From NCBI GenBank assembly GCA_964612995.1, contig CAZTGE010000064.1, forward strand, positions 1-21,692: 21,692 nt of DNA, given 5' to 3'. The notes beneath the pieces were generated by a model. The model was not told the DNA's origin and did not search any database. It saw only the letters and a program-made list of their open reading frames with translations. Shown here in pieces: positions 13,665-20,784 of the stretch. Made by a program: the position numbers and the translations under genes. The stretch's first letter is position 1. The number at the start of each line of letters is the position of its first letter. The DNA comes from SLQH01 sp964612995. GTDB lineage: Bacteria > Planctomycetota > UBA11346.

Positions 13665-16238
13665 ATGCGCATACGTTCCGCTATGGTATCAGTGCTGCCC
13701 TCACTGGCGGTGTTCCTGGCCGCGATGGCCGTCCCCCTGGGCGCCGCCGAGTCGGACCCGCCGCCCGAGGAGGCCGCCAGCGGCGAGGGCGAGGCCACGT
13801 CGAGTGAGCAGGAGAAGGCCGAGGCGCTGCTCAGCGACCTGCGCAAGGAGGGGGAGCTCCTGCGCAAGGGCCGCGCCGCTGCCGCCCAGTACCACTACAC
13901 GCAGGGCATGAAGGCGCGCGAGGCCAGCCGCTTCCGTCTGGCGATGCAGCACCTCAAGCGAGCCGTCGACTACATGCCCGACAACGAGCAGTACCGCGAG
14001 GAGCTGCAGCTCACCGCGACCCTCGCGGGGGTCGAGCGGTCGCCGACCGGCGTACACATCAACCGGGTCAACGAAGAGATCCGCGTGCGTCAGGAGCAGC
14101 TCTGGGTCGAGATCCTCAACAGCATCGAGGAAGGCGAGACCCTGCTCACCGAGGGCCAGTTCAACCAGGCCCAGATGGCGCTCGAGCAGGCGCGTACCCG
14201 CCTCGAGACGCTGCCCTTCCCCGATGAACGCAAGCCGAAGTACATGCGCCAGGTCGAGCGCTTGCTCGCCGCCACCGCCGAGCGTCGCCGCGCCTACAAC
14301 ATCGAGCGCCAGGGCGACCAGGCACGTCTGGCCGAAGAGCGCGCCCAGGAGCGCCGTCGCTACGAGCTCAAGCTCGAGCAGGACCGCATCGACGCCATGC
14401 TGCGTCGGGCGATGAAGGCCCGGGAGCGCCGCGACTACGACAAGGCCATCCTGCTCGCCGAAAAGGTGCTGCGTATCAACCGCGCCAATACCATGGCCCA
14501 CGGGCTGATCGCCACCGCGCGGCGCGAGCGCCACAAGTACCTGCGCCAGATCACCGCCGATCGTTGGGACGAGGAGCACAAGCTGCTCAGCGAGCACATC
14601 CGCCAGTCGATGTTGCCCCAGCTCGATTTCGTGGTCTATCCCGACGACTGGCACGACATCGACGCGCGCCGCGGCGCGCCCGTCCATGGCGGCGAGCAGG
14701 AGGCCCAGGCCTGGAAGGAAGACATCAAGAAGAAGCTTGAGCAGCAGCTCGTGCTCAACTTCCCCGAGATGGAGATCCAGCAGGTCGTCAACTTCCTCCA
14801 GCGCAACGCCGACGTCAACTTCATCCTCGACCCCGAGGTCGTCGCGCGTGGCGAGACCCCGCCGGTGACGATGCAGGTGAAGAACATCAAGCTCGCCAAC
14901 GCGCTCGATTTCATCATGCTCCAGACCGGCCTCAAATATGCGCTGCAGGATGAGGCGGTATACATCTCAACGCCCGAGAACCTCCAGGGCGAGGCCTACA
15001 TGAAGATCTACGAGATCCGCGACATGATGGTCGGGCTGACCCAGTTCCCCGGCCCGAGTCTCGACATTCCCGATCCCGGCGGCCAGGGCGGCGCTCTCGG
15101 GCTCGAGGAGACCGAGGACGAGGACGCGCCGGATGTCAACGATTTCATCGATATCATCGAATCGGTGGTCCGCCCCGAAGCCTGGGGCGGTGACAACGTG
15201 TCCATCGACGAGTGGAACGGTTCGCTGATCGTGACCCAGACCGCCGACGTCCACGAGGAGATCGACAAGGTCTTGCGCGCGCTGCGCAACCAGCAGGCGG
15301 TGCAGATCAACGTCAAGGTCAAGTTCCTCAGCGTCGAGAACGCCATGCTCGAAGAGATCGGCATCAACTGGAACAACTTCGGTCCCACCGGCTGGCGCAA
15401 CCCCATCGCTGCCGGGCCGAATCCCGAGACCCCCGCTTCGGCCCCGCCCTGGTGGTTGGGTGCCTACTGGCGTTCCAACGGCAGCGCTCCCGACCACATC
15501 ATCGGCGCCCAGTTGACCAACGACCTGCAGGACTACTCCTCTGGTTCACAACTCACGGCGGAAGGCGGTTTCAACGGGGAGATCCAGGTGTTCGAGGACC
15601 CGGAGGGCTTCCTCGGTCGGATGATCATCAAGGCGGTCGAGAAGAGCCGGCGCGGCAACGTCGCCATCCAGCCGGACATCACGCTGATGTCCGGACAGCG
15701 CTCGCACATCTCGCGCCTCAACCAGCAGAGCTACATCGCCGACTACAACGTGGTTGACGACCAGTACGACCCGCAGGTGACCACCATCAGCTACGGCACC
15801 GTGCTCGACGTGGTCGCCCTGGCCTCGGCCGACCGGCGCTGGATCACCCTGACCCTGCGTCCGACCACCACCAACATCACCGCCTGGCGCCGTTTCGGTT
15901 CCAACATCGCCGACTTCGGCGGCATCGACGTGGTCAACACCGACGCCGATGGTCAGGACCTCGATGCTGTCGCCGGTGCCTACCCGATGATGGTGCCCGA
16001 AGTGCAGTACCGCGCGGTCGAGACCTCGGTCACGATCCCCGACGGCGGTTCGCTGCTCGTCGGTGGCTTCACCGACAGCGTCAGCGCCCGGGCCCACGCC
16101 GGCGTCCCGTTCCTGAGCCACATCCCCTTCCTCGGTCGTCTGTTCTCCTCGAACGGGCGCAGCGAGCGTGAGTTCAAGGACATGATCTACGTCACCGGTG
16201 ACATCATCCTGTTCGACGAGATCGAGGCCAACCTCTAG
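13665..16238 (+). CDS. Secretin 3 of 3, with TPR region
   Basis: The 857-aa protein is read from ATG 13665 because GAGG (13654-13657) lies 7 bases before it and a signal peptide (1 to about 28, cut near LGAA) starts there. The longer frame from 13578 overlaps secretin 2 and has no such features. Helical/TPR-like repeats occupy about 60-300. The linker motif reads YPDDW (325-329). An N0/STN-like domain lies at 358-437, an acidic Gly-poor linker at 470-490, a ring domain at 491-545 and the secretin core at 546-850. The core contains YIADYNVVDDQYDPQV and the hallmark GVPFLSHIPFLGRLF (813-827). The core carries an extra loop near 570-625 rich in Trp, Pro and Asn that is absent from secretin 1. 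It is 20 bases downstream of secretin 2, so probably in the same transcript. Its C-terminus (EIEANL) lacks the EAMQ shared by the other two. Confidence 0.94.
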   Translation: MRIRSAMVSVLPSLAVFLAAMAVPLGAAESDPPPEEAASGEGEATSSEQEKAEALLSDLRKEGELLRKGRAAAAQYHYTQGMKAREASRFRLAMQHLKRAVDYMPDNEQYREELQLTATLAGVERSPTGVHINRVNEEIRVRQEQLWVEILNSIEEGETLLTEGQFNQAQMALEQARTRLETLPFPDERKPKYMRQVERLLAATAERRRAYNIERQGDQARLAEERAQERRRYELKLEQDRIDAMLRRAMKARERRDYDKAILLAEKVLRINRANTMAHGLIATARRERHKYLRQITADRWDEEHKLLSEHIRQSMLPQLDFVVYPDDWHDIDARRGAPVHGGEQEAQAWKEDIKKKLEQQLVLNFPEMEIQQVVNFLQRNADVNFILDPEVVARGETPPVTMQVKNIKLANALDFIMLQTGLKYALQDEAVYISTPENLQGEAYMKIYEIRDMMVGLTQFPGPSLDIPDPGGQGGALGLEETEDEDAPDVNDFIDIIESVVRPEAWGGDNVSIDEWNGSLIVTQTADVHEEIDKVLRALRNQQAVQINVKVKFLSVENAMLEEIGINWNNFGPTGWRNPIAAGPNPETPASAPPWWLGAYWRSNGSAPDHIIGAQLTNDLQDYSSGSQLTAEGGFNGEIQVFEDPEGFLGRMIIKAVEKSRRGNVAIQPDITLMSGQRSHISRLNQQSYIADYNVVDDQYDPQVTTISYGTVLDVVALASADRRWITLTLRPTTTNITAWRRFGSNIADFGGIDVVNTDADGQDLDAVAGAYPMMVPEVQYRAVETSVTIPDGGSLLVGGFTDSVSARAHAGVPFLSHIPFLGRLFSSNGRSEREFKDMIYVTGDIILFDEIEANL

Positions 16239-16243
16239 CTTGG

Positions 16244-16313
16244 TCCCTTGGCCGTTTGCATCAGCGATCTTTTGAAGATCGAATCGGAATCGGTGATGCA
16301 AGCGCCCAAGGGA
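16244..16313. terminator. Long imperfect hairpin downstream of the secretin genes
   Basis: A 20-base left arm beginning TCCCTTGG (16244-16263) pairs with a right arm ending CCAAGGGA (16294-16313): 18 of 20 positions are complementary. Inside it a second perfect hairpin, CGATCTT-TTG-AAGATCG (16265-16281), is nested. It begins 6 bases after the secretin 3 stop. No U-tract follows, so it may be a Rho-independent-like terminator, an RNA-stabilising 3' structure, or an extragenic palindrome. Confidence 0.6.
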
Positions 16314-16325
16314 CAGGGGGGTTCG

Positions 16326-16340
16326 GGGGACGAAGTCCCC
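16326..16340. repeat. Short GC hairpin with 3-nt loop
   Basis: GGGGAC-GAA-GTCCCC is a perfect 6-bp stem with a triloop. The same form (5-7 bp GC stem, 3-nt loop) recurs in other intergenic stretches of the window. Confidence 0.55.
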
Positions 16341-16355
16341 TGATGAAAAAGCAGA

Positions 16356-16412
16356 AAGGTGGGCCGTAGCCCAATGCTCGCAACCCTTGGGTTGTGGGCG
16401 GAGGCCCACCTT
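16356..16412. repeat. Nested palindromic element upstream of lysS
   Basis: AAGGTGGGCC (16356-16365) pairs perfectly with GGCCCACCTT (16403-16412). Inside, GCCCA (16369-16373) pairs with TGGGC (16395-16399) and CAACCC (16381-16386) pairs with GGGTTG (16389-16394). The three-level structure resembles REP-type extragenic palindromes or a small structured RNA. Its arms resemble those of the element at 18133-18230. Confidence 0.6.
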
Positions 16413-16520
16413 GGATCCCTCTGGTGATCGGCGCTTCCGGGGCGAGCTTTGAGTCGCCCTGGGGTGTGCCCGGTGTGCGCTGCTTGTCAGCCTCGGTGCA
16501 GCCCTACCCTGCGGCGCTCC

Positions 16521-16525
16521 GGAGG
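16521..16525 (+). promoter_or_regulatory. Shine-Dalgarno site fixing the lysS start
   Basis: GGAGG lies 7 bases before ATG 16533. It favours this start over the in-frame ATG at 16449, whose extra 28 residues have no counterpart in LysRS. Confidence 0.75.
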
Positions 16526-16532
16526 ATGCAGT

Positions 16533-18131
16533 ATGGGCAGCGACGACGACCAGTACCGCCGGGCGCGACGTGAAAAGCTGGAGCGGATCCGGGCTGCGGG
16601 CGTCGAGCCCTACGGGGTCCCGTTCACACCGACGCACAGCGTGGCCCAGGCCCGCGCGTTGGTGCCCGCAGCAGACGCGGACGCGGATCCGCCGCCGCGT
16701 GGTGAGATGGTGGTCGTGGCTGGGCGCATCGGCAATCTGCGCAAGGCCGGCGCCAAATTGCGTTTCGCCACCCTGTTCGACCGCAGTCGGGCCGAGGTCT
16801 GGCTCGCGCAGCGTGGCGAGGGCCTGGATGACCTCGATGCTGCAGAGGCGAAGAAGGCCCGCGGCATCCAGTTGTACCTCGAGCGCGGGGCGCTCGGCGA
16901 CGAGACCTTCGCGATGGTCAAGGCGCTCGACCTCGCCGATTGGATCGGCGTCGCCGGCCGCGTGGGGCGGACCCGCACTGGCGAGCCGACGGTGTTCGTC
17001 GAGCGGCTGAGCGTGCTCGGCAAGGCGCAGCTGCCGCCGCCGCATCAGGCCGGCGCCAGCCGGGGGGAGCTCAGTCCGGAGGTGCGTCAGCGCCAGCGCC
17101 ACCTCGATCTGATGATGTCCGATCGTTCGCTGGCGCGCTTCGTGGTCCGTTCCCGGATCATTGCCGAGCTGCGCCGCTTCTTCAGCGAGCTCGGTTATCT
17201 CGAGGTCGAGACCCCGATGATGCACACCGTGCTCGGTGGGGCTGCGGCGCGTCCGTTCGTCACCCATCACAACGCGCTCGATCTCGATCTCTACCTGCGC
17301 ATCGCTCCCGAACTCCACCTCAAGCGTCTGGTCGTGGGCGGCATGGAGCGGGTGTTCGAGCTCAATCGCAACTTCCGTAACGAGGGAATCGACCTCAGCC
17401 ACAACCCCGAGTTCACCATGGCGGAGTGGTACGAGGCCTTCGCCGACCATCATGTGATGATGGATCGGACCGAGGCGCTGTTGCGCCACCTCTGCGATCA
17501 GGTCCTGGGCACCCGCGTGCTCGAGGTGGACGGTACCCGGATCGACCTCGACCCGCCGTTCCGGCGCCTCGATTACCACGAGGCCTTCGAGCAGTACGCT
17601 GGGCTCGCCGTTGACGATCACGACGCGGTCGAGGCGCGCGCGCGTGAGCTGGGGCTGGATCCGAGCGCTTTCCCCTCTTACGAGCGTCTGTTCAACGCGC
17701 TGTGGGAGGAGGTGGTCGAGCCCCATCTGGTGCAGCCGGTGTTCGTTACCGGCCAGCCCACCTGGCTGACCCCCTTGTGCAAGACCGATCCCGGGCGCCC
17801 CGAGATCACCCTGCGTTTCGAGCTGTTCATCAACCGCATGGAGCTGGCGAACGCCTATAGCGAGCTGAACGACCCGGACATCCAGCGCGCACGCTTCGCG
17901 TCGCAGCTGGCCGAGGCCGAGGCCGCAGGCGACGAGGAGGCCGGGGTCGCGGACGGGCGCATCGACGAGGATTACTGCTCGGCGCTCGACTACGGCCTGC
18001 CGGTCTGCGGCGGCGAGGGCATGGGCATCGATCGCCTGGTGATGCTGTTCACCGGTACCCGCAACATCCGCGATGTGATCCTGTTCCCGACCCTGCGGCC
18101 GGTCGGCAGCGACGAGGCGGTCGACGGCTGA
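16533..18131 (+). CDS. lysS: Lysyl-tRNA synthetase, class II
   Basis: The 532-aa enzyme charges tRNA-Lys with lysine using ATP, in the cytoplasm. An N-terminal OB-fold anticodon-binding domain spans about 58-168. The class II catalytic core follows. Motif 1 is near 218-232 (GYLEVETPMM) and runs into GGAAARPFVTHHNALDLDLY (235-254). Motif 2 is FELNRNFRNEGIDLSHNPEF (275-294). Motif 3 is GMGIDRLVMLFTG (496-508), followed by IRDVILFP. These closely match E. coli LysRS as I remember it. Two oddities: an insertion of about 25 residues (about 84-109) in the OB fold, and Glu in GGEGMGID where GLGIGID is usual. It lies between the secretins and the Exb genes with nested palindromes on both sides, so it is probably transcribed independently. 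Confidence 0.95.
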   Translation: MGSDDDQYRRARREKLERIRAAGVEPYGVPFTPTHSVAQARALVPAADADADPPPRGEMVVVAGRIGNLRKAGAKLRFATLFDRSRAEVWLAQRGEGLDDLDAAEAKKARGIQLYLERGALGDETFAMVKALDLADWIGVAGRVGRTRTGEPTVFVERLSVLGKAQLPPPHQAGASRGELSPEVRQRQRHLDLMMSDRSLARFVVRSRIIAELRRFFSELGYLEVETPMMHTVLGGAAARPFVTHHNALDLDLYLRIAPELHLKRLVVGGMERVFELNRNFRNEGIDLSHNPEFTMAEWYEAFADHHVMMDRTEALLRHLCDQVLGTRVLEVDGTRIDLDPPFRRLDYHEAFEQYAGLAVDDHDAVEARARELGLDPSAFPSYERLFNALWEEVVEPHLVQPVFVTGQPTWLTPLCKTDPGRPEITLRFELFINRMELANAYSELNDPDIQRARFASQLAEAEAAGDEEAGVADGRIDEDYCSALDYGLPVCGGEGMGIDRLVMLFTGTRNIRDVILFPTLRPVGSDEAVDG

Positions 18132-18472
18132 ACCGGAGTGTGGCAGTAGCCGCCGCATCGCGGCGTGGGGGTATCCCACACACCCTTGGCCCGCAGTGCG
18201 CGAAGCGGTAACGCGTGCGGCCCACTCCGGCTATGGGGCGGCAGAAAGAGTGAACCGACGCGGACCCGCTGCGTCGTATACCTTGCGATGACCATAAATC
18301 AGCTCCTCAAGCATGCTTATACCAACGCGGACCTGGCATCCTGTGATGCACAGCCCCAGGGTGTCGCGAGGGGGGGCGATGGTCACGGCTCAAGCCGGCG
18401 CTACGGTTCGCAACTCAACCAGACTTCCCGGGCTGGTCGCTCGCCGGCCCATGACCTACGAGGACCTTCGGC
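18132..18472. other. 341-bp intergenic region between lysS and the exbB-like gene
   Basis: The left 100 bases are a nested palindrome (listed separately). The rest holds no credible gene. TATACC-like hexamers occur at 18277-18282 and 18318-18323, but neither has a good -35 at the right distance. A promoter for the exb genes must lie here or upstream, since lysS ends before the palindrome, but I cannot place it. Confidence 0.45.
18133..18230. repeat. Nested palindromic element downstream of lysS
   Basis: CCGGAGTG (18133-18140) pairs with CACTCCGG (18223-18230). Inside lie CGCCGC-ATC-GCGGCG (18151-18165), a GTGGG/CCCAC hairpin just after it, and a GGCCCGCA/TGCGGCCC stem with one mismatch. The left arm with AGTAGCC and the right arm with GGCCCAC resemble the element at 16356-16412. 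It starts one base after the lysS stop and could also end lysS transcription. Confidence 0.6.
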
Positions 18473-19198
18473 ATGATCCGCTCGATTCGTACCAGTGTCT
18501 CCATTGCGCTCGTGACCCTGCTTCCCATCACCGCGGTGATGGCCGGAGAAGCCGGCGGAGAAACCCAGGGCCAGGGGCTGCTCGGCATCATCCTGTCCTC
18601 TCCGGTGGAATGGGTGCTCATCGCCCTGTCCATCGCAGGTATCGCCATCGGCATCCATCGGCTGATCACGATCAAGTCCGACGAGCTGGTGCCCGAGGGG
18701 CTGGCCGACGACCTGCACAACATCTTCGCCGAAGGTGTGAGTGAAGAGGCGGTCGAGGACGCGATGAACGTGGTCGCAGGTGACCAGTCGATCCTCGGCG
18801 AGGTCTTCTCGGCCGCGCTCGACAAGCGCGAGTTCGGGTTCGAATCGATGCAGGAGGCGGCCGAGACCGTCGGCAATGCCGAGCACAACAAGTACATGGC
18901 CCAGATCTCCTGGCTCAGCCTGTTTGCGGCCATCGGCCCGATGCTCGGTCTGCTCGGCACCGTCGTCGGTATGATCGGCGCCTTCATGAAGATGGCCTCC
19001 AGCGGTGGCGCGGTCGACCCGGCCATGCTCGCCAACGACATTGGCGGCGCCATGATCACCACCGCCACCGGTCTGATCATCGCCATCCCGATGATGTTCC
19101 TGTTCTTCGTGCTCCGGGCCCGGGTCAACCGCTGCGTGCTCGACGCCACCGTGCTCACCAGCGAGGTCCTGGACTACTTCCGGCCGGCTCACGCCTGA
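18473..19198 (+). CDS. exbB: ExbB/TolQ/MotA-type proton channel protein
   Basis: The 241-aa inner-membrane protein starts at ATG 18473, with a GAGGA about 8 bases upstream. It begins with a signal-peptide-like segment (1-24, ending AVMA). Three transmembrane helices follow at about 46-65, 146-171 and 188-213, with a cytoplasmic loop (66-140) between the first two, the ExbB topology. Signature sequences are GLLGTVVGMIGAF (159-171) and TTATGLIIAIP (196-206), with the Thr residues that line the proton path in ExbB/TolQ. In the family, five ExbB subunits surround ExbD helices and turn proton flow into mechanical force on a periplasmic partner. Three exbD-like genes follow. No tonB or tolA is in view, so the partner is unknown; membership of the general ExbB family is secure. 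Confidence 0.93.
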   Translation: MIRSIRTSVSIALVTLLPITAVMAGEAGGETQGQGLLGIILSSPVEWVLIALSIAGIAIGIHRLITIKSDELVPEGLADDLHNIFAEGVSEEAVEDAMNVVAGDQSILGEVFSAALDKREFGFESMQEAAETVGNAEHNKYMAQISWLSLFAAIGPMLGLLGTVVGMIGAFMKMASSGGAVDPAMLANDIGGAMITTATGLIIAIPMMFLFFVLRARVNRCVLDATVLTSEVLDYFRPAHA

Positions 19199-19251
19199 GC
19201 TCGCATCCCGTTTCGTCACGCGAGTGAGTTCGTTGTCAGAGAGGTGCCGCC

Positions 19252-19860
19252 ATGGCCAGGAAATCCAAGAAGAAGCTGAATCAGCCCGACATCGATCTCG
19301 ATCTGACGCCGATGATCGACATCATCTTCCTGTTGATCATCTTCTTCATCCTGGCCGGTAAGATCTCAAGCGAGATCACCAATGAGAAGATCACGGTACC
19401 GCCGTCGGAGACCGCAGAGAAGAAGATCGATCCCGAGGCCGGGTGGAAACGCATCCGCGTCGAGGTCTGGGGCAACACCCAGGAACAGACCGAGGGCGTG
19501 ACCACGGTCATGCACCAGATCAAGCTCGGACTCCAGGAATGGAAGGGTTTCGGCTACGAAGACGAGGCGGCCTTCGCTGCCTACTCGGGCCTGCGCGAGG
19601 CGCTGGACCAGGTCTACAGCCGGGCCGACAAGTACACTGACCCCAAGACGAAGACGCTCGAGTTGCCGAAGGTGATCGTCGAGCTGCGCGCCGATGGGGA
19701 CTGCGAGTACCGGGTGGTGCAGGAGATCCAGCAGATCCTCTCCGATACCATCACCCCCGATGATGGCAAGGGTGGGCACATGGTGCCCAACCCGAATCCG
19801 AAGGCCCCCTTCGTGAACATCGAGTTCACCACCCGCGCGCCGGGTGACAAGACCAACTGA
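19252..19860 (+). CDS. exbD: ExbD/TolR-type protein 1
   Basis: The 202-aa protein starts at ATG 19252, 53 bases after exbB, with AGAGAGG upstream. A Lys-rich cytoplasmic end (MARKSKKK) precedes DLTPMIDIIFLLIIFF, the ExbD helix, with the essential membrane Asp at 23. The periplasmic domain carries VIVELRADGDCEYRVVQEIQ (141-160), which matches the ExbD 'v-x-i-x-A-D-x-x-x-x-y-x-x-V-v' pattern. About 75 extra residues (62-138) lie between helix and motif, longer than in the roughly 140-aa E. coli ExbD. It differs clearly from the next two exbD paralogues and is probably the partner of the ExbB just upstream. Confidence 0.9.
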   Translation: MARKSKKKLNQPDIDLDLTPMIDIIFLLIIFFILAGKISSEITNEKITVPPSETAEKKIDPEAGWKRIRVEVWGNTQEQTEGVTTVMHQIKLGLQEWKGFGYEDEAAFAAYSGLREALDQVYSRADKYTDPKTKTLELPKVIVELRADGDCEYRVVQEIQQILSDTITPDDGKGGHMVPNPNPKAPFVNIEFTTRAPGDKTN

Positions 19861-19896
19861 CGGTGGCGACGCCGGAAGCGCGAAAGGAGAACCGTC

Positions 19897-20601
19897 ATGG
19901 CGATGAACGATGACGAAGATGAAGATGTAGAAGGCGATATGACGCCGATGATCGACATCATCTTCCTCCTGTTGATCTTCTTCCTGCTCACGACGAAGTT
20001 CATCCCCGAGGAGAAGGTGATCGCGAGCATCCTGCCGACCGACAAGGGCCAGGCCCAGTCGCGTCCGCAGGACATCGAGCCGCCCCAGGATGTGAACGTG
20101 CTCATCTACCCCTATGACCCGAACAATCCGAGCGCCTATGCGCGCGGCGCCGGGGGGGTACAGTACTTCCACAACCTGTGGAACAGCAATCCGGCCAAGA
20201 ACTACGCCACCCTCCGGGTCGGCAACAATGATCAGGTCTACCGCATGAACGGTCGGCTGCTGGAGAGCCATGGTGGCAATCCGCAAATGGTCCAGCATGT
20301 CGGCGAGATCCACGCCTACCTCAAGCAGTGCCTCGCCGGCGCCGATGTCGGTCGGACCCAGCCCGATCGTTCCGAGATGGATCCGATCGTGATCCACTGC
20401 TTCTCTGGTCTGCCGTGGAAGTACGCGCTGATCGCCTACGATGGCGTGCGGGGCTACGAGGCCGAGCAGGCGGGCAAGAAGGCCATCACTGCAGCCGATA
20501 TGCTCACCGCGCGTGAGGTGGCGTTCGCGCCGCCGCGGCTGCGTGCCTATCACGAGTGGGAGATGGGCAAGGAACTCAACGAGATCATCCTGATGAAGTG
20601 A
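19897..20601 (+). CDS. ExbD/TolR-type protein 2, enlarged periplasmic domain
   Basis: The 234-aa protein starts at ATG 19897, 36 bases after exbD 1, with AAGGAG at 19884-19889. The short N-terminus is acidic (DDEDEDVEGD), unlike the basic end of exbD 1. The helix DMTPMIDIIFLLLIFFLLTT has the key Asp at 20. The periplasmic part is about 190 residues. Residues 161-183 (DPIVIHCFSGLPWKYALIAY and on) align with the ExbD AD-x-x-V-P-Y segment, but with Cys-Phe replacing the usual Ala-Asp. The C-terminus (206-228) has REVAFAPPRLRAYHEWE. The YARGAGGVQYFH segment (81-92) is also found in exbD 3. It is a tandem duplicate of exbD 3. Function presumably as an ExbB partner with a special periplasmic target. 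Confidence 0.87.
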   Translation: MAMNDDEDEDVEGDMTPMIDIIFLLLIFFLLTTKFIPEEKVIASILPTDKGQAQSRPQDIEPPQDVNVLIYPYDPNNPSAYARGAGGVQYFHNLWNSNPAKNYATLRVGNNDQVYRMNGRLLESHGGNPQMVQHVGEIHAYLKQCLAGADVGRTQPDRSEMDPIVIHCFSGLPWKYALIAYDGVRGYEAEQAGKKAITAADMLTAREVAFAPPRLRAYHEWEMGKELNEIILMK

Positions 20602-20624
20602 TCGCCTCCGGGCATCACACGAAC

Positions 20625-20658
20625 CGAAGCACGGCGCCGCTCGCGGCGCCGTGCTTCG
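20625..20658. terminator. Perfect 16-bp hairpin after exbD 2 (terminator)
   Basis: CGAAGCACGGCGCCGC (20625-20640) and its exact reverse complement (20643-20658) are separated by only TC, so the practical loop is 4-6 bases. It lies 24 bases past the exbD 2 stop and is followed by CGTTTGGG, a very short T-run. It is a good intrinsic terminator candidate that would separate exbD 3 from the exbB transcript. Confidence 0.7.
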
Positions 20659-20784
20659 CGTTTGGGCCCAGGCGATCGCCCCTCGTTGTGAACCGTCGGG
20701 CGCGGGCGGCGTTGGTGTCTTACGGATTGGGTGCCCGCCGCCGATGTGGCCACGGTGTACCGCCAACGCGAAGGGAGCGCTGCG

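Noticed and set aside
15546..18179. 877-aa open frame on the minus strand across secretin 3 and lysS
   Set aside because: It spans two unrelated real genes and the hairpin region; composition is that of an antisense shadow.
18334..18350. Sigma-54-like TGGCAT...TGCA element upstream of exbB
   Set aside because: The spacing between the GG and GC elements is one base too long and the -12 element is poor.
18165..18476. 103-codon frame through the palindrome downstream of lysS
   Set aside because: It translates repeat DNA, has no ribosome binding site and runs into the ExbB start.
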